Of a DNA stretch of 64,000 nucleotides, positions 41,304-48,820 are shown piece after piece. The notes under the pieces are model-generated. The model had not been told where the DNA came from, made no database searches, and saw only the letters and a program-made list of their open reading frames with translations. Position 1 is the first letter of the stretch; the number at the start of each line of letters is the position of its first letter. Made by a program: the position numbers and the translations under genes. Origin of the DNA: Photobacterium lipolyticum (GTDB lineage Bacteria > Pseudomonadota > Gammaproteobacteria > Enterobacterales > Vibrionaceae); contig NZ_PYMC01000016.1 in assembly GCF_003026475.1 (NCBI RefSeq), forward strand, positions 1 to 64,000, written 5' to 3'.

Positions 41304-42305
41304 ATGATCACTAAGCACCTTCCTTTAACCGATCTTCACCGCCATCTTGATGGCAACATCCGCATTCAGACTATTTTAGAACTTGGTCAGAAATTCGGTA
41401 TGGCACTGCCAGCGACCGATGTTGAAGGGCTGCGCCCTCATGTTCAGATCGTCGAAGCTGAACCGAGCTTAATGGCTTTCCTGTCGAAGCTTGATTGGGG
41501 AGTTGCGGTACTGGGTGATCTTGATGCGTGCCGCCGCGTCGCCTATGAAAATGTCGAAGATGCACTGAATGCCCAGATTGACTATGCTGAACTGCGTTTT
41601 TCCCCCTACTACATGGCCATGAAGCACAACTTGCCCGTCGCCGGTGTGGTAGAAGCGATCGTTGACGGTGTGGCTGCCGGCTGTCGTGACTTTGATGTCA
41701 AAGCCAATCTGATTGGTATCATGAGCCGCACGTTTGGCCAGCAAGCCTGCCAGCAAGAGCTGGATGCGCTACTAAGCCAGAAAGATAAACTGGTTGCTAT
41801 CGATCTTGCCGGTGATGAGCTAGGCCAGCCAGGCGATCGCTTTGTCAGCCATTTCAAACAAGTACGAGATGCTGATCTGCGCGTTACCGTTCATGCGGGT
41901 GAAGCCGCTGGGCCGGAAAGCATGTGGCAGGCAATCCGGGAACTCGGTGCTGTACGTATTGGCCATGGCGTGAAAGCGGTTCACGATCCTAAACTGATGG
42001 ACTACCTAGCCGAACATAAAATCGGTATCGAGTCATGTCTGACGTCTAATATCCAGACCAGTACCGTTGAGTCTTTTGAATCTCACCCAATTAAACAATT
42101 CCTCGACCACGGTATTCTGGCATGCCTGAACACCGATGATCCGGCAGTTGAGGGGATTGAATTACCGTATGAATATGAAGTGGCTGCACCGAAAGTTGGC
42201 CTGAGCCAGGAGCAGATTCGCCAGGCGCAAATCAATGGTCTTGAGCTTGCATTCCTGTCTGATGCTGAGAAACAGGCCCTTAAACTGAAAGCGGCCAATC
42301 GCTAG
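41304..42305 (+). CDS. add: adenosine deaminase
   Basis: 333 aa. Deaminates adenosine and deoxyadenosine to inosine and deoxyinosine. Zinc ligands H12 and H14 are in [14 protein letters not shown], the IGHG motif and NTDDPAVEG supply the remaining ligands and catalytic residues. The ATG at 41304 is chosen because the product then begins [18 protein letters not shown] like Vibrio Add; AGGGG lies 12 nt upstream, a rather long spacing. It stands alone with a terminator after it. Confidence 0.96.
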   Translation: MITKHLPLTDLHRHLDGNIRIQTILELGQKFGMALPATDVEGLRPHVQIVEAEPSLMAFLSKLDWGVAVLGDLDACRRVAYENVEDALNAQIDYAELRFSPYYMAMKHNLPVAGVVEAIVDGVAAGCRDFDVKANLIGIMSRTFGQQACQQELDALLSQKDKLVAIDLAGDELGQPGDRFVSHFKQVRDADLRVTVHAGEAAGPESMWQAIRELGAVRIGHGVKAVHDPKLMDYLAEHKIGIESCLTSNIQTSTVESFESHPIKQFLDHGILACLNTDDPAVEGIELPYEYEVAAPKVGLSQEQIRQAQINGLELAFLSDAEKQALKLKAANR

Positions 42306-42357
42306 ATCAAGGTGCTCCAAACCATGTGAACTGATTATTCACTATCAGTACCAAATG

Positions 42358-42388
42358 AAAAGCCGCTGATTGAATCAAGCGGCTTTTT
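42358..42388. terminator. bidirectional terminator between add and hemN
   Basis: AAAAGCCGCT and AGCGGCTTTT form a stem with a 10-nt loop, flanked by A and T runs, between two convergent genes. Confidence 0.86.
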
Positions 42389-42414
42389 GTTATCAGTAGA
42401 TTGAAAGACGGTAC

Positions 42415-43788
42415 TTAAATCACCCGCGAGAACTGCTGCTGACGGGCACGATCACGCAGGTATTTATCGAAGCACATGCAGATATTACGGATCAGCAAAC
42501 GTCCTTTTAATTCAACCTGAATAACACGCTCATCGACCGTGACCAACCCATCAGTGATGAACGTTTGCAATAACTTCAGATCTTCAGCAAAATATTCTTT
42601 AAAGTTCAGATCAAAACGCTCTTCAATCACGGTCATATCAAGTTGGAAATTACAAATCAGGGCTTTGATCACTTCCCGGCGTAGCAAATCATCCGCATCA
42701 AGCGACACCCCTTTCCACAGTGCCTGATGTTTATTGTTCACATCCGCATAGTAAGCCTTCAGCTCTTTCTGGTTCTGCGCGTAGCAATCACCAATCATCG
42801 AAATAGCAGAAACGCCCATCCCCAGTAAATCACAGTCACCCTGGGTGGTATAGCCTTGGAAGTTACGGTGCAAAATACCGTTGCGTTGGGCAACGGCTAA
42901 TTCATCATTCGGTAAGGCAAAATGGTCCATTCCGATAAACTGGTAACCGGCCTCGGTTAAGGTACTGATGGTGTCTTGCAAGATCCCCAGTTTTTCATTT
43001 GCACTCGGCAGCAGCTCATCTTTAAGCTTACGCTGGGCAGAAAAAAGGGCTGGCATATGGGCATAGTTAAAGACAGACAAACGGCCCGGCTTCATCGTCA
43101 GTACCTGCTCTAAGGTTTTAGCAAACCGCTCACGGTTCTGCGTTGGCAGGCCATAAATCAAATCGAGATTCGTTGAACAGAAACCTAATTCTTTGGCACG
43201 CTGTACCATGGCAAAAATGAACTCTTCATCTTGCTCACGGTTAACCAGTTTCTGCACTTCTTTATTAAAGTCCTGCACCCCGATACTAAGGCGATTAAAG
43301 CCTTCAGCACGAAGAAGATCCAGCACATCCAATTCGATTTCACGCGGATCAACTTCAATACTGATTTCTGCATCCGGGGCAAAGTTGAACTGATCACGCA
43401 ACAACCCCATCAAACGACTGATTTGTGGCTTAGTCAGGAATGTGGGTGTACCGCCCCCCCAGTGAAGCTGACTGACCTGCCGATCACCAAGCAGCGTGGC
43501 GCGCTGACGAATTTCCTGTTCTAACACATCAAGGTACTGATCAGCTTTATGCTGATGGCGGGTAATAATCTTATTACAACCACAGTAATAACAAAGCTTA
43601 TGGCAGAACGGGATATGCACATACAGTGAAAGTTTGCGCTCAGGATACTGCGCACAAGCCATATCAAATTCCGCCGGCGTAAATGCCTCATGAAACTCAA
43701 GGGCGGTCGGATATGAGGTATAACGGGGGCCTGAATAGTTGTATTTTTCTATCAGTACCTGATCCCAAATAATCTGCTCATTTGACAT
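42415..43788 (-). CDS. hemN: oxygen-independent coproporphyrinogen III oxidase
   Basis: 457 aa (E. coli 457). Radical SAM enzyme that decarboxylates coproporphyrinogen III to protoporphyrinogen IX without oxygen. The iron-sulfur motif is C62-xxx-C66-xx-C69 with C71 next to it, at the same residue numbers as in E. coli. The WGGGTPTFL and SIGVQDF segments follow, and the C-terminal HemN domain is complete. GGAAG lies 6 nt before the ATG. An imperfect FNR-like TTGAT-N4-ATGTA lies at 43850-43864, about 65 bp upstream; this is weak. Confidence 0.97.
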   Translation of the reverse strand: MSNEQIIWDQVLIEKYNYSGPRYTSYPTALEFHEAFTPAEFDMACAQYPERKLSLYVHIPFCHKLCYYCGCNKIITRHQHKADQYLDVLEQEIRQRATLLGDRQVSQLHWGGGTPTFLTKPQISRLMGLLRDQFNFAPDAEISIEVDPREIELDVLDLLRAEGFNRLSIGVQDFNKEVQKLVNREQDEEFIFAMVQRAKELGFCSTNLDLIYGLPTQNRERFAKTLEQVLTMKPGRLSVFNYAHMPALFSAQRKLKDELLPSANEKLGILQDTISTLTEAGYQFIGMDHFALPNDELAVAQRNGILHRNFQGYTTQGDCDLLGMGVSAISMIGDCYAQNQKELKAYYADVNNKHQALWKGVSLDADDLLRREVIKALICNFQLDMTVIEERFDLNFKEYFAEDLKLLQTFITDGLVTVDERVIQVELKGRLLIRNICMCFDKYLRDRARQQQFSRVI

Positions 43789-43951
43789 GACATACTTCCG
43801 CTATTTGTAGTTGTGGGGGGAGATAAACGATCGTCAAGTGTGCCACAGCTTGATAAAGATGTAGACTACTTGCTCGTTAATGGTGACAGAAATGCCACCT
43901 GGATCGGGTCGACCCAGGTAGTCGTTTATAACCCGCGGCTTATGCCTCAGG

Positions 43952-44434
43952 TTATTCAGCTTTCATTGACAGGATATCTTCCAGCTCAAGCTTAATGGTT
44001 TCTTGCAGGCGAGCTTCCGCTTTCATCCGCTGCAGATCGAGCTTCATGCGCTCTTTTTTCTGTATCGTTTGACGGTCATCACCACGCGGCATCTCTCTTA
44101 CCACCTGATAAAGCTCAAACATCGCAGGGTATTTACATGCAAAGTCAATGTGCTGCTCCGCTTGCAAGACTTCCATCAGCTTATATAAGCGAATGGTAAT
44201 TTCTGACATATCACACTGTTCTTGCTTACCCGCGTTGGCAATAATAAACACGCTTTCCATAATATGGGCATTGCGTTGTTTTATTTTTTCCGCCTGTTGA
44301 AGCTTCGCTCGCTCCAGAAATGCTTTCTGGCGTTGATGTTGCTGATACAACTTAAACAACAAAGACCCCGCATAAATGGCTAGCCCGGCAATAACTGTAC
44401 CGGCCAAACCTAACCAAAGCGTCATATCCTGCAA
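43952..44434 (-). CDS. DUF2489 family membrane-anchored protein
   Basis: 160 aa. One N-terminal transmembrane segment (about 5-27) and a long charged helical cytoplasmic region rich in Lys, Glu and Gln. It matches DUF2489, found beside yihI in many Vibrionales and Shewanella; function unknown. It follows yihI by 3 bp and so belongs to the methyltransferase-yihI-DUF2489 operon. Confidence 0.8.
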   Translation of the reverse strand: MQDMTLWLGLAGTVIAGLAIYAGSLLFKLYQQHQRQKAFLERAKLQQAEKIKQRNAHIMESVFIIANAGKQEQCDMSEITIRLYKLMEVLQAEQHIDFACKYPAMFELYQVVREMPRGDDRQTIQKKERMKLDLQRMKAEARLQETIKLELEDILSMKAE

Positions 44435-44437
44435 CGG

Positions 44438-44980
44438 TTACTCCTTATCGAATGAGTCTAAATCCATGTTCTCAAACTGATCAAGTAAGTCTTCATCAGT
44501 TCTTGCCCCCTTGCGTACCGGTGCTTCTTCGATAACGTCAGGCGTCTCTTCTTCAAGCAGGCCTAAGCGTCCCATCAGGTGTTCGATACGGTCTAACTTC
44601 TGATCAACTTGCTTCTGCAAGCCTGAGCCGAGTTTTTCGCCCGCATCGATACGGTCGAGCAGGACCATCAATTGCGCATCATTTTCCAACATAGCCAGCT
44701 CTTGCTCTGCACTCAGGCGTCGCTCTTTCTTGGTTGTTGGTTTCGCGTCAACGACTAACGGTACCGGCTTTTTACTGCCCAGACGCGGATCTTTCTTTTG
44801 ACCATTTGCGCGATTCGCTGAATCCTGGCCAGCCGAATGGCGGCTTCCTGATTTCAAGCCTTTACGCTTCTTCTCTTTCTGGCTTTTACGCGCTTCAATA
44901 TCAATTTGTGAGGTCGATTTTTCGCGGTATACAGCAGGACCTTCAGATCCTACGGTGCGACTTCTTTTCTTACGGGTCAT
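44438..44980 (-). CDS. yihI: Der GTPase-activating protein YihI
   Basis: 180 aa. The N-terminal half is highly basic (Lys/Arg-rich, probably disordered) and the C-terminal part acidic, with the conserved LDRIDAGEKLGSGLQKQVD region at about 110-128. YihI stimulates GTP hydrolysis by Der (EngA), a 50S assembly GTPase. Its ATG overlaps the stop of the methyltransferase gene (TAATG). hemN nearby and engB beyond the sRNA region match E. coli order. Confidence 0.92.
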   Translation of the reverse strand: MTRKKRSRTVGSEGPAVYREKSTSQIDIEARKSQKEKKRKGLKSGSRHSAGQDSANRANGQKKDPRLGSKKPVPLVVDAKPTTKKERRLSAEQELAMLENDAQLMVLLDRIDAGEKLGSGLQKQVDQKLDRIEHLMGRLGLLEEETPDVIEEAPVRKGARTDEDLLDQFENMDLDSFDKE

Positions 44981-45621
44981 TACTGGGTTTTCCTCAGCAA
45001 AATTACATCTGTTCCAACAAACTCGACTTCCAGACCGTCACGTTCCGCTAAATAACGGAAAGTTTCCTGGCTGAAGAAGCTCACATGGGTTGGGTCGTTT
45101 TTGTAATACCATTGCGCAAAGGCATCGGTATTAATTACTAACTTCGTCATGATCCCCAGCCATCCGCCAGGTTTTACCATGCTAAGCAGTAGCCCCCATT
45201 CCTTCGCAGGCGTGTAAAAATGTTCAATAGCCTCGGTACAAGTAACAAAATCATATTGTTTTTCTAATACCGAAGGAGTATGAGCAAAATATGGGTCGTA
45301 TATCGCCATATTATACCCCATCTCTGTCAACATTAGGGATAATGTCGGGCCGGGACCGCTCCCGAAATCCAGCCCTTCGCCCGGTTTATCACCGACCCGC
45401 AGGGCTAACGGCGCGGCAAGACGATTGAGGAAACGGCGGTAACCTTCGTCATTCGGATTATTTTCATGTTGATCGTAAACGGTTTTTTCTTCTTCGGGTG
45501 GCAGTCGAGACGCCGGATCTGCAAAGATAAATGCGCAATCTTCACAGCGAAAATATGCACGACGTTTATCTTGAGAAAAATCACTGGCCGAATGGCCATT
45601 GCATAGCGGGCATGTCTGCAT
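44980..45621 (-). CDS. class I SAM-dependent methyltransferase with N-terminal zinc-ribbon-like cysteines
   Basis: 213 aa. The N terminus has four cysteines in two pairs, C4/C7 and C26/C29, which could bind zinc. The methyltransferase motif I is LDFGSGPGP, followed by a TCTEAIEHF-type motif IV. The ATG at 45621 is preferred because GGAGG lies 8 nt upstream. Substrate unknown. It is the first gene of an operon with yihI and the DUF2489 gene, which might suggest a ribosome-linked role (weak inference). Confidence 0.82.
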   Translation of the reverse strand: MQTCPLCNGHSASDFSQDKRRAYFRCEDCAFIFADPASRLPPEEEKTVYDQHENNPNDEGYRRFLNRLAAPLALRVGDKPGEGLDFGSGPGPTLSLMLTEMGYNMAIYDPYFAHTPSVLEKQYDFVTCTEAIEHFYTPAKEWGLLLSMVKPGGWLGIMTKLVINTDAFAQWYYKNDPTHVSFFSQETFRYLAERDGLEVEFVGTDVILLRKTQ

Positions 45622-45669
45622 CGTACTGCCTCCGGAAAATGAAGCCGAAACATAACAGAAAGCCAATAA

Positions 45670-46010
45670 AGAAAAAAGCGACAGGTATCCACCTGTCGCT
45701 CTATGGAGCAGCCATCGATTGGCTTTAAATCCTGTCTAGTCTGTCCCTGACCAGTGAAAAAACATCCCGGTTTGACAACAATCCTTTTGTTATTAGTGCT
45801 TTCCTTGCAAGACTTATGGTTCTTCATCTCCCTGATGAATTTTCGTCTTCCGTGCCACACTCCGTGTTAATGCGGTTTATCCTTAACCGGCTTATCCATT
45901 AAGCGCGTTATCGTCCTGACAACTGAAATCACCATCCTTGTGGCTAGTTCGGGCTTCATGTCCATGCCATCCTGGCGCTTTCCGATCCCCCCGCCGTTCT
46001 CCCTGTCGAC
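45670..46010 (-). ncRNA. csrB: CsrB-family regulatory RNA
   Basis: On the minus strand this about 340-nt stretch begins GTCGACAGGGAG, the same 12 nt with which E. coli csrB begins. It contains about 18 GGA motifs, many as AGGA or AGGGA between short complementary arms (for example gtcAGGGAcagac). It ends in a strong terminator GCGACAGGT-GGAT-ACCTGTCGC followed by TTTTTTC. CsrB-type RNAs bind many CsrA dimers through GGA loops and so relieve CsrA repression. Position supports this: E. coli csrC lies between yihA (engB) and yihI, and here the RNA lies between the cytochrome c4/engB pair and the methyltransferase/yihI operon. The exact 5' end is inferred. Vibrios carry several such RNAs, so the copy letter (B, C or D) is uncertain. 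Confidence 0.92.
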
Positions 46011-46159
46011 AAGCCATACTCTACCCTGATTCCGTTGGCATACAAGGTAGCTGACATACGCCTCTTTCCTGTAATATTATTTCAATATGGCTAAGAGGCT
46101 GATCCATCGAACATTGATAACCAAACCCTGATCTTCTTTCATCAACATTCGCCATCACG

Positions 46160-46177
46160 AATGGCAGATCTCTTACA
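46160..46177 (-). promoter_or_regulatory. half VarA/UvrY (GacA-type) box upstream of the CsrB-family RNA
   Basis: The minus strand reads TGTAAG-AGATCT-gccatt. The GacA/UvrY/VarA consensus is TGTAAG-N6-CTTACA; the left arm and the common AGATCT spacer match, the right arm does not. It is about 150-167 bp upstream of the RNA start, the usual distance for such activator sites. The rest of 46011-46308 shows no gene. Confidence 0.65.
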
Positions 46178-46308
46178 TGCGGCTCAGCATTTATCGATTT
46201 CCCACTATTTGTCCTGATCTTTTTGTTGCTAACTTGCATTTAATGCTGCCTACAACTACGCCTAATCATAAACAGTTCCTTTAGCCTCGCTTTGGCGCGG
46301 GACAAGTA

Positions 46309-46336
46309 GCAAAAAGGCAGCGGAAAGCTGCCTTTT
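46309..46336 (-). terminator. rho-independent terminator after cytochrome c4
   Basis: AAAAGGCAGC and GCTGCCTTTT form a 10-bp stem with a 5-nt loop, followed on the minus strand by T residues, 27 bp past the stop. Confidence 0.87.
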
Positions 46337-46362
46337 AAATTTCAACACTGCAATGTGAGCAC

Positions 46363-46980
46363 TTAGTGTAGACCACCCACATATTGGGATAGAGAGGTGA
46401 TTTCATCATCTGACAGTTTTGCCGCGACCGAGCGCATCATCTCGTTCATATCATTATTACGCTGAGCGGAGCGGAATTTCTCAAGTTGAATTTTCACGTA
46501 TTCAGCGTGCTGACCCGAAATTTTCGGGAAACCCGACAGGCTGGTGCCATTCCCGCGAGGGCCATGGCAGGCAGTACAGGCTGCGATGCCGCGTTCAGGA
46601 TCACCAAACCGATAAAGCTGCTGGCCAACGGCTACTGATGATTCAGGCGTGGTGTTATCCGAGATAGATAATGTTGAAAAATAAGCGGCTAAATCTGCCA
46701 TGTCCTGCTCAGACAACGGCATTGCCATACCGCCCATCACCGGATCGTTACGGCCTTGCTTACCACCCGTAGACATCGCTAGCTTGAATTCCTTGAGCTG
46801 CTTTTCAAGATAGCCAGAGTGCTGACCAGCAATTTTAGGATATTGCGCAATCATGCTATTACCATCGGCGCCGTGGCAAGCGACACATACCGCAGCTTTC
46901 GCTTTTCCAGCTTCTGCATCTCCCTGGGCCCAGGCTGAGCAACTGGCAAGAAGAGTCAATATCAGTGCTAATTTCTTCAT
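46363..46980 (-). CDS. cytochrome c4, dihaem
   Basis: 205 aa. Signal peptide 1-18 (cut after AWA). Two haem-binding sites, CVACH (32-36) and CTACH (135-139), each followed by a class I cytochrome c fold, with Met ligands available in MGGMAMP and in the second domain. Cytochrome c4 is a periplasmic electron carrier to terminal oxidases such as cbb3. The ATG at 46980 begins a normal signal peptide; an upstream in-frame ATG would add a non-signal extension. It is divergent from engB. Confidence 0.94.
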   Translation of the reverse strand: MKKLALILTLLASCSAWAQGDAEAGKAKAAVCVACHGADGNSMIAQYPKIAGQHSGYLEKQLKEFKLAMSTGGKQGRNDPVMGGMAMPLSEQDMADLAAYFSTLSISDNTTPESSVAVGQQLYRFGDPERGIAACTACHGPRGNGTSLSGFPKISGQHAEYVKIQLEKFRSAQRNNDMNEMMRSVAAKLSDDEITSLSQYVGGLH

Positions 46981-47137
46981 GACATTCCGTTTATGATTAT
47001 AGAGCTTCCAGTACCACAAGTAATGCTCAGTAACATGGTATACAATGCGACCACAAACCGAGCACGGTTTGCTACATTTTACACAATTTCACATAAAAGT
47101 AATCAGTCGACTACATGAAGACTTGACGGAGTTAACA

Positions 47138-47821
47138 GTGAATCAACCTCTCAACTACAGAAATACAGGCTTCATCACAAGTGCACCCGATATTCGCCAC
47201 TTGCCCCAAGACACAGGCGTTGAGATCGCATTTGCTGGCCGCTCCAATGCAGGAAAGTCAAGCGCACTGAACCGCATTACCGATCAGAAAGGCTTAGCGC
47301 GTACATCGAAAACCCCTGGGCGGACACAATTAATTAACATGTTTGAGGTAACTCAAGGGTGTAACCTAATCGATTTACCGGGCTACGGTTTTGCTCAAGT
47401 GCCATTAGAAATGAAGATTAAATGGCAAAAAGCGCTGGGTGAATACCTGCAAAAACGTGAATGCCTGCAAGGCTTGGTGGTATTAATGGATATCCGCCAT
47501 CCAATGAAAGACCTCGACCAGCAAATGATTTTCTGGGCGATCGAAAGCCGCCTTCCGGTTTTGGTGCTGTTAACTAAAGCGGACAAAATGAAAAGTGGTG
47601 CACGTAAATCACAATTACTAAAAGTACGCGAATCCGCAAAGTCTTTTGGTGGTGATGTACAAATCGAGTTGTTCTCTTCACTGAAGGGGATTGGACTTGA
47701 TCAGGTGCGTCGCAAACTGGATTCATGGTTTGCACCTGAACTTGAACGTCAGCAAATGCTCGCAGCAGCAGAACATGGCAATACAGACACAGATGCGGCG
47801 GTAAGCGATAATAATGAATAA
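47138..47821 (+). CDS. engB: ribosome biogenesis GTPase YihA/EngB
   Basis: 227 aa from a GTG start at 47138, preceded by GGAG. The product then begins (V/M)[22 protein letters not shown], like E. coli YihA, whereas the longer frame has no family support upstream. GTPase motifs are GRSNAGKSS (G1), TPGRTQ (G2), DLPGYGFA (G3) and TKADK (G4). It acts in 50S subunit assembly. The adjacent 47822-48540 has no convincing protein gene. Confidence 0.96.
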   Translation: MNQPLNYRNTGFITSAPDIRHLPQDTGVEIAFAGRSNAGKSSALNRITDQKGLARTSKTPGRTQLINMFEVTQGCNLIDLPGYGFAQVPLEMKIKWQKALGEYLQKRECLQGLVVLMDIRHPMKDLDQQMIFWAIESRLPVLVLLTKADKMKSGARKSQLLKVRESAKSFGGDVQIELFSSLKGIGLDQVRRKLDSWFAPELERQQMLAAAEHGNTDTDAAVSDNNE

Positions 47822-47865
47822 TCATTAACGCTTTTCAGTTGATTATGGCGCTAAGGACAGGGCCA

Positions 47866-47940
47866 TAAAAATTCCCCACCTTCCAGGTGGGGCAACGGGA
47901 GAGAAATAGGAGGTTTTTTTATTTTTGTCCAGAAAGCATC
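47866..47940 (-). ncRNA. candidate small RNA 1 with intrinsic terminator
   Basis: On the minus strand CCCCACCT-GGA-AGGTGGGG (47874-47892) is a perfect 8-bp stem followed by AATTTTTA, a terminator reading away from spf. No protein gene feeds it on this strand. Just upstream the RNA would read AACCTCCTATTTCTCTCCC, a C/U-rich single-stranded stretch complementary to Shine-Dalgarno sequences, as in many Hfq-dependent RNAs. The 5' end is a guess. I recall an sRNA named VSsrna24 reported several hundred nt from spf in Aliivibrio salmonicida; this may be related, but I cannot compare them. Confidence 0.4.
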
Positions 47941-48162
47941 AATGATTTTCCCACCCAACGCAAGTGCTTTATGCCGTTTTTGTTGATTCTTTCACCGCTT
48001 ATAATCGCGTTTTCTCCGCAATATCCCCACTTAAATCCACGATTTAATGGTTTACCAACCAATTTTTAGTTGATTATTTTCCACCGAAAATTAAGTGACT
48101 TTTTCCACCTTCAACTGCCAACGTTTATGGAATTTAATTACATCACTTTCTCACCGACAAAA

Positions 48163-48257
48163 AAAAGCCACCCACAACAAAATGGATGGCTATTTCAAGT
48201 ATTTGCAGACTAGCCGGTCTATAAACCCGCTACCAATAACAAATATGAACAAGAAGC
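48163..48257 (-). ncRNA. candidate small RNA 2 with hairpin and terminator
   Basis: On the minus strand a -10-like TATACT (48264-48269) is followed by a hairpin, TAGCGGGT and ACCGGCTA (48232-48225 and 48218-48211, one mismatch). A terminator then follows, AGCCATCC and GGGTGGCT with a 10-nt loop and TTTTTTT (48163-48196). No protein gene is upstream on this strand apart from Spot 42, which has its own terminator. Promoter and 5' end are uncertain. Confidence 0.42.
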
Positions 48258-48540
48258 TAATACAGTATAACTCCTCCAGCCTAAATTTAAAGTAATTACT
48301 CTAAACCCAGATCAATAAAAATGCAGATACTCAATAGATTGGCTCTCTCAATATCGTCACAGACCGGAAAACCGGCATAAATCAAGCTTAACACCAGCAG
48401 TTCGGCTATAAAGCAACCAATCCCAAGGCGAAAATGAAGACAAAGGCCAAGATTGAGATAGCGAAGGTCCGCCACATCAGCAGCTAGATTGATTGAAAAA
48501 TTAGAAATAGAACAGAAAGGAGTTTTTTGGGGCGCTGAAA

Positions 48541-48643
48541 TAAAAAACGCCCTGGTCAAACGACCAGGGCGGCTGAATCAGCCAAATCCAATAACGTGAA
48601 ACAAAAGGTCTGAAAGATAGAACATCTTACCTCTGTACCCTAC
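48541..48643 (-). ncRNA. spf: Spot 42 RNA
   Basis: The minus strand begins GTAGGGTACAGAGGTAAGAT and is nearly identical to E. coli Spot 42 through the unstructured regulatory regions. The terminator stem GCCCTGGTC-GTTT-GACCAGGGC and TTTTTTA follow. Spot 42 is an Hfq-dependent RNA repressing galK and many genes of secondary carbon use; in E. coli it is itself repressed by CRP-cAMP. The order polA-spf-engB is the same as in E. coli. Confidence 0.97.
48578..48625 (-). CDS. spfP: 15-aa peptide SpfP inside Spot 42
   Basis: Inside Spot 42 the frame ATG...TGA encodes MFYLSDLLFHVIGFG, which differs from my translation of the E. coli Spot 42 frame (MFYLSDLLLHVIGFG) by one residue. AGAGGTAAG directly precedes the ATG and is a good ribosome binding site. 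In E. coli this peptide was reported to bind CRP and block activation of some CRP targets. Conservation may partly reflect constraint on the RNA itself. Confidence 0.7.
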   Translation of the reverse strand: MFYLSDLLFHVIGFG

Positions 48644-48754
48644 GCAGATAACTGTATATCAATTGAGCAGATAAGAAAAGTAAAAGTTGTAGTTTTTTTT
48701 CACGCATTCGTAACTAAATTTTAAGGAAGGTAATTTAGTGAGCATTTATTTAAT

Positions 48755-48785
48755 GTGAAAAAAAAGCCGACACAATGTCGGCTTT
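48755..48785 (-). terminator. rho-independent terminator after polA
   Basis: AAAGCCGACA and TGTCGGCTTT form a 10-bp stem with a 3-nt loop, followed on the minus strand by eight T. It separates polA from spf. Confidence 0.9.
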
Positions 48786-48820
48786 CCTATTTTATTTACC
48801 GGTGAACAAACTTAAAACCC

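Noticed and set aside
43850-43864. FNR box upstream of hemN (TTGAT-N4-ATGTA)
   Set aside because: The right half matches only the first two positions of ATCAA, so it was mentioned with hemN but not listed as a site.
45405-45860. 151-residue minus-strand frame
   Set aside because: It overlaps the methyltransferase in another frame and runs through the CsrB-family RNA and its terminator.
46021-46239. 72-residue minus-strand frame upstream of the CsrB-family RNA
   Set aside because: It covers the expected promoter and the half VarA box; no ribosome binding site or recognisable domain.
48296-48559. 87-residue minus-strand frame downstream of spf
   Set aside because: It begins inside the Spot 42 terminator with a TTG start and no ribosome binding site. 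Some hydrophobic character is present, but I could not support it as a gene.
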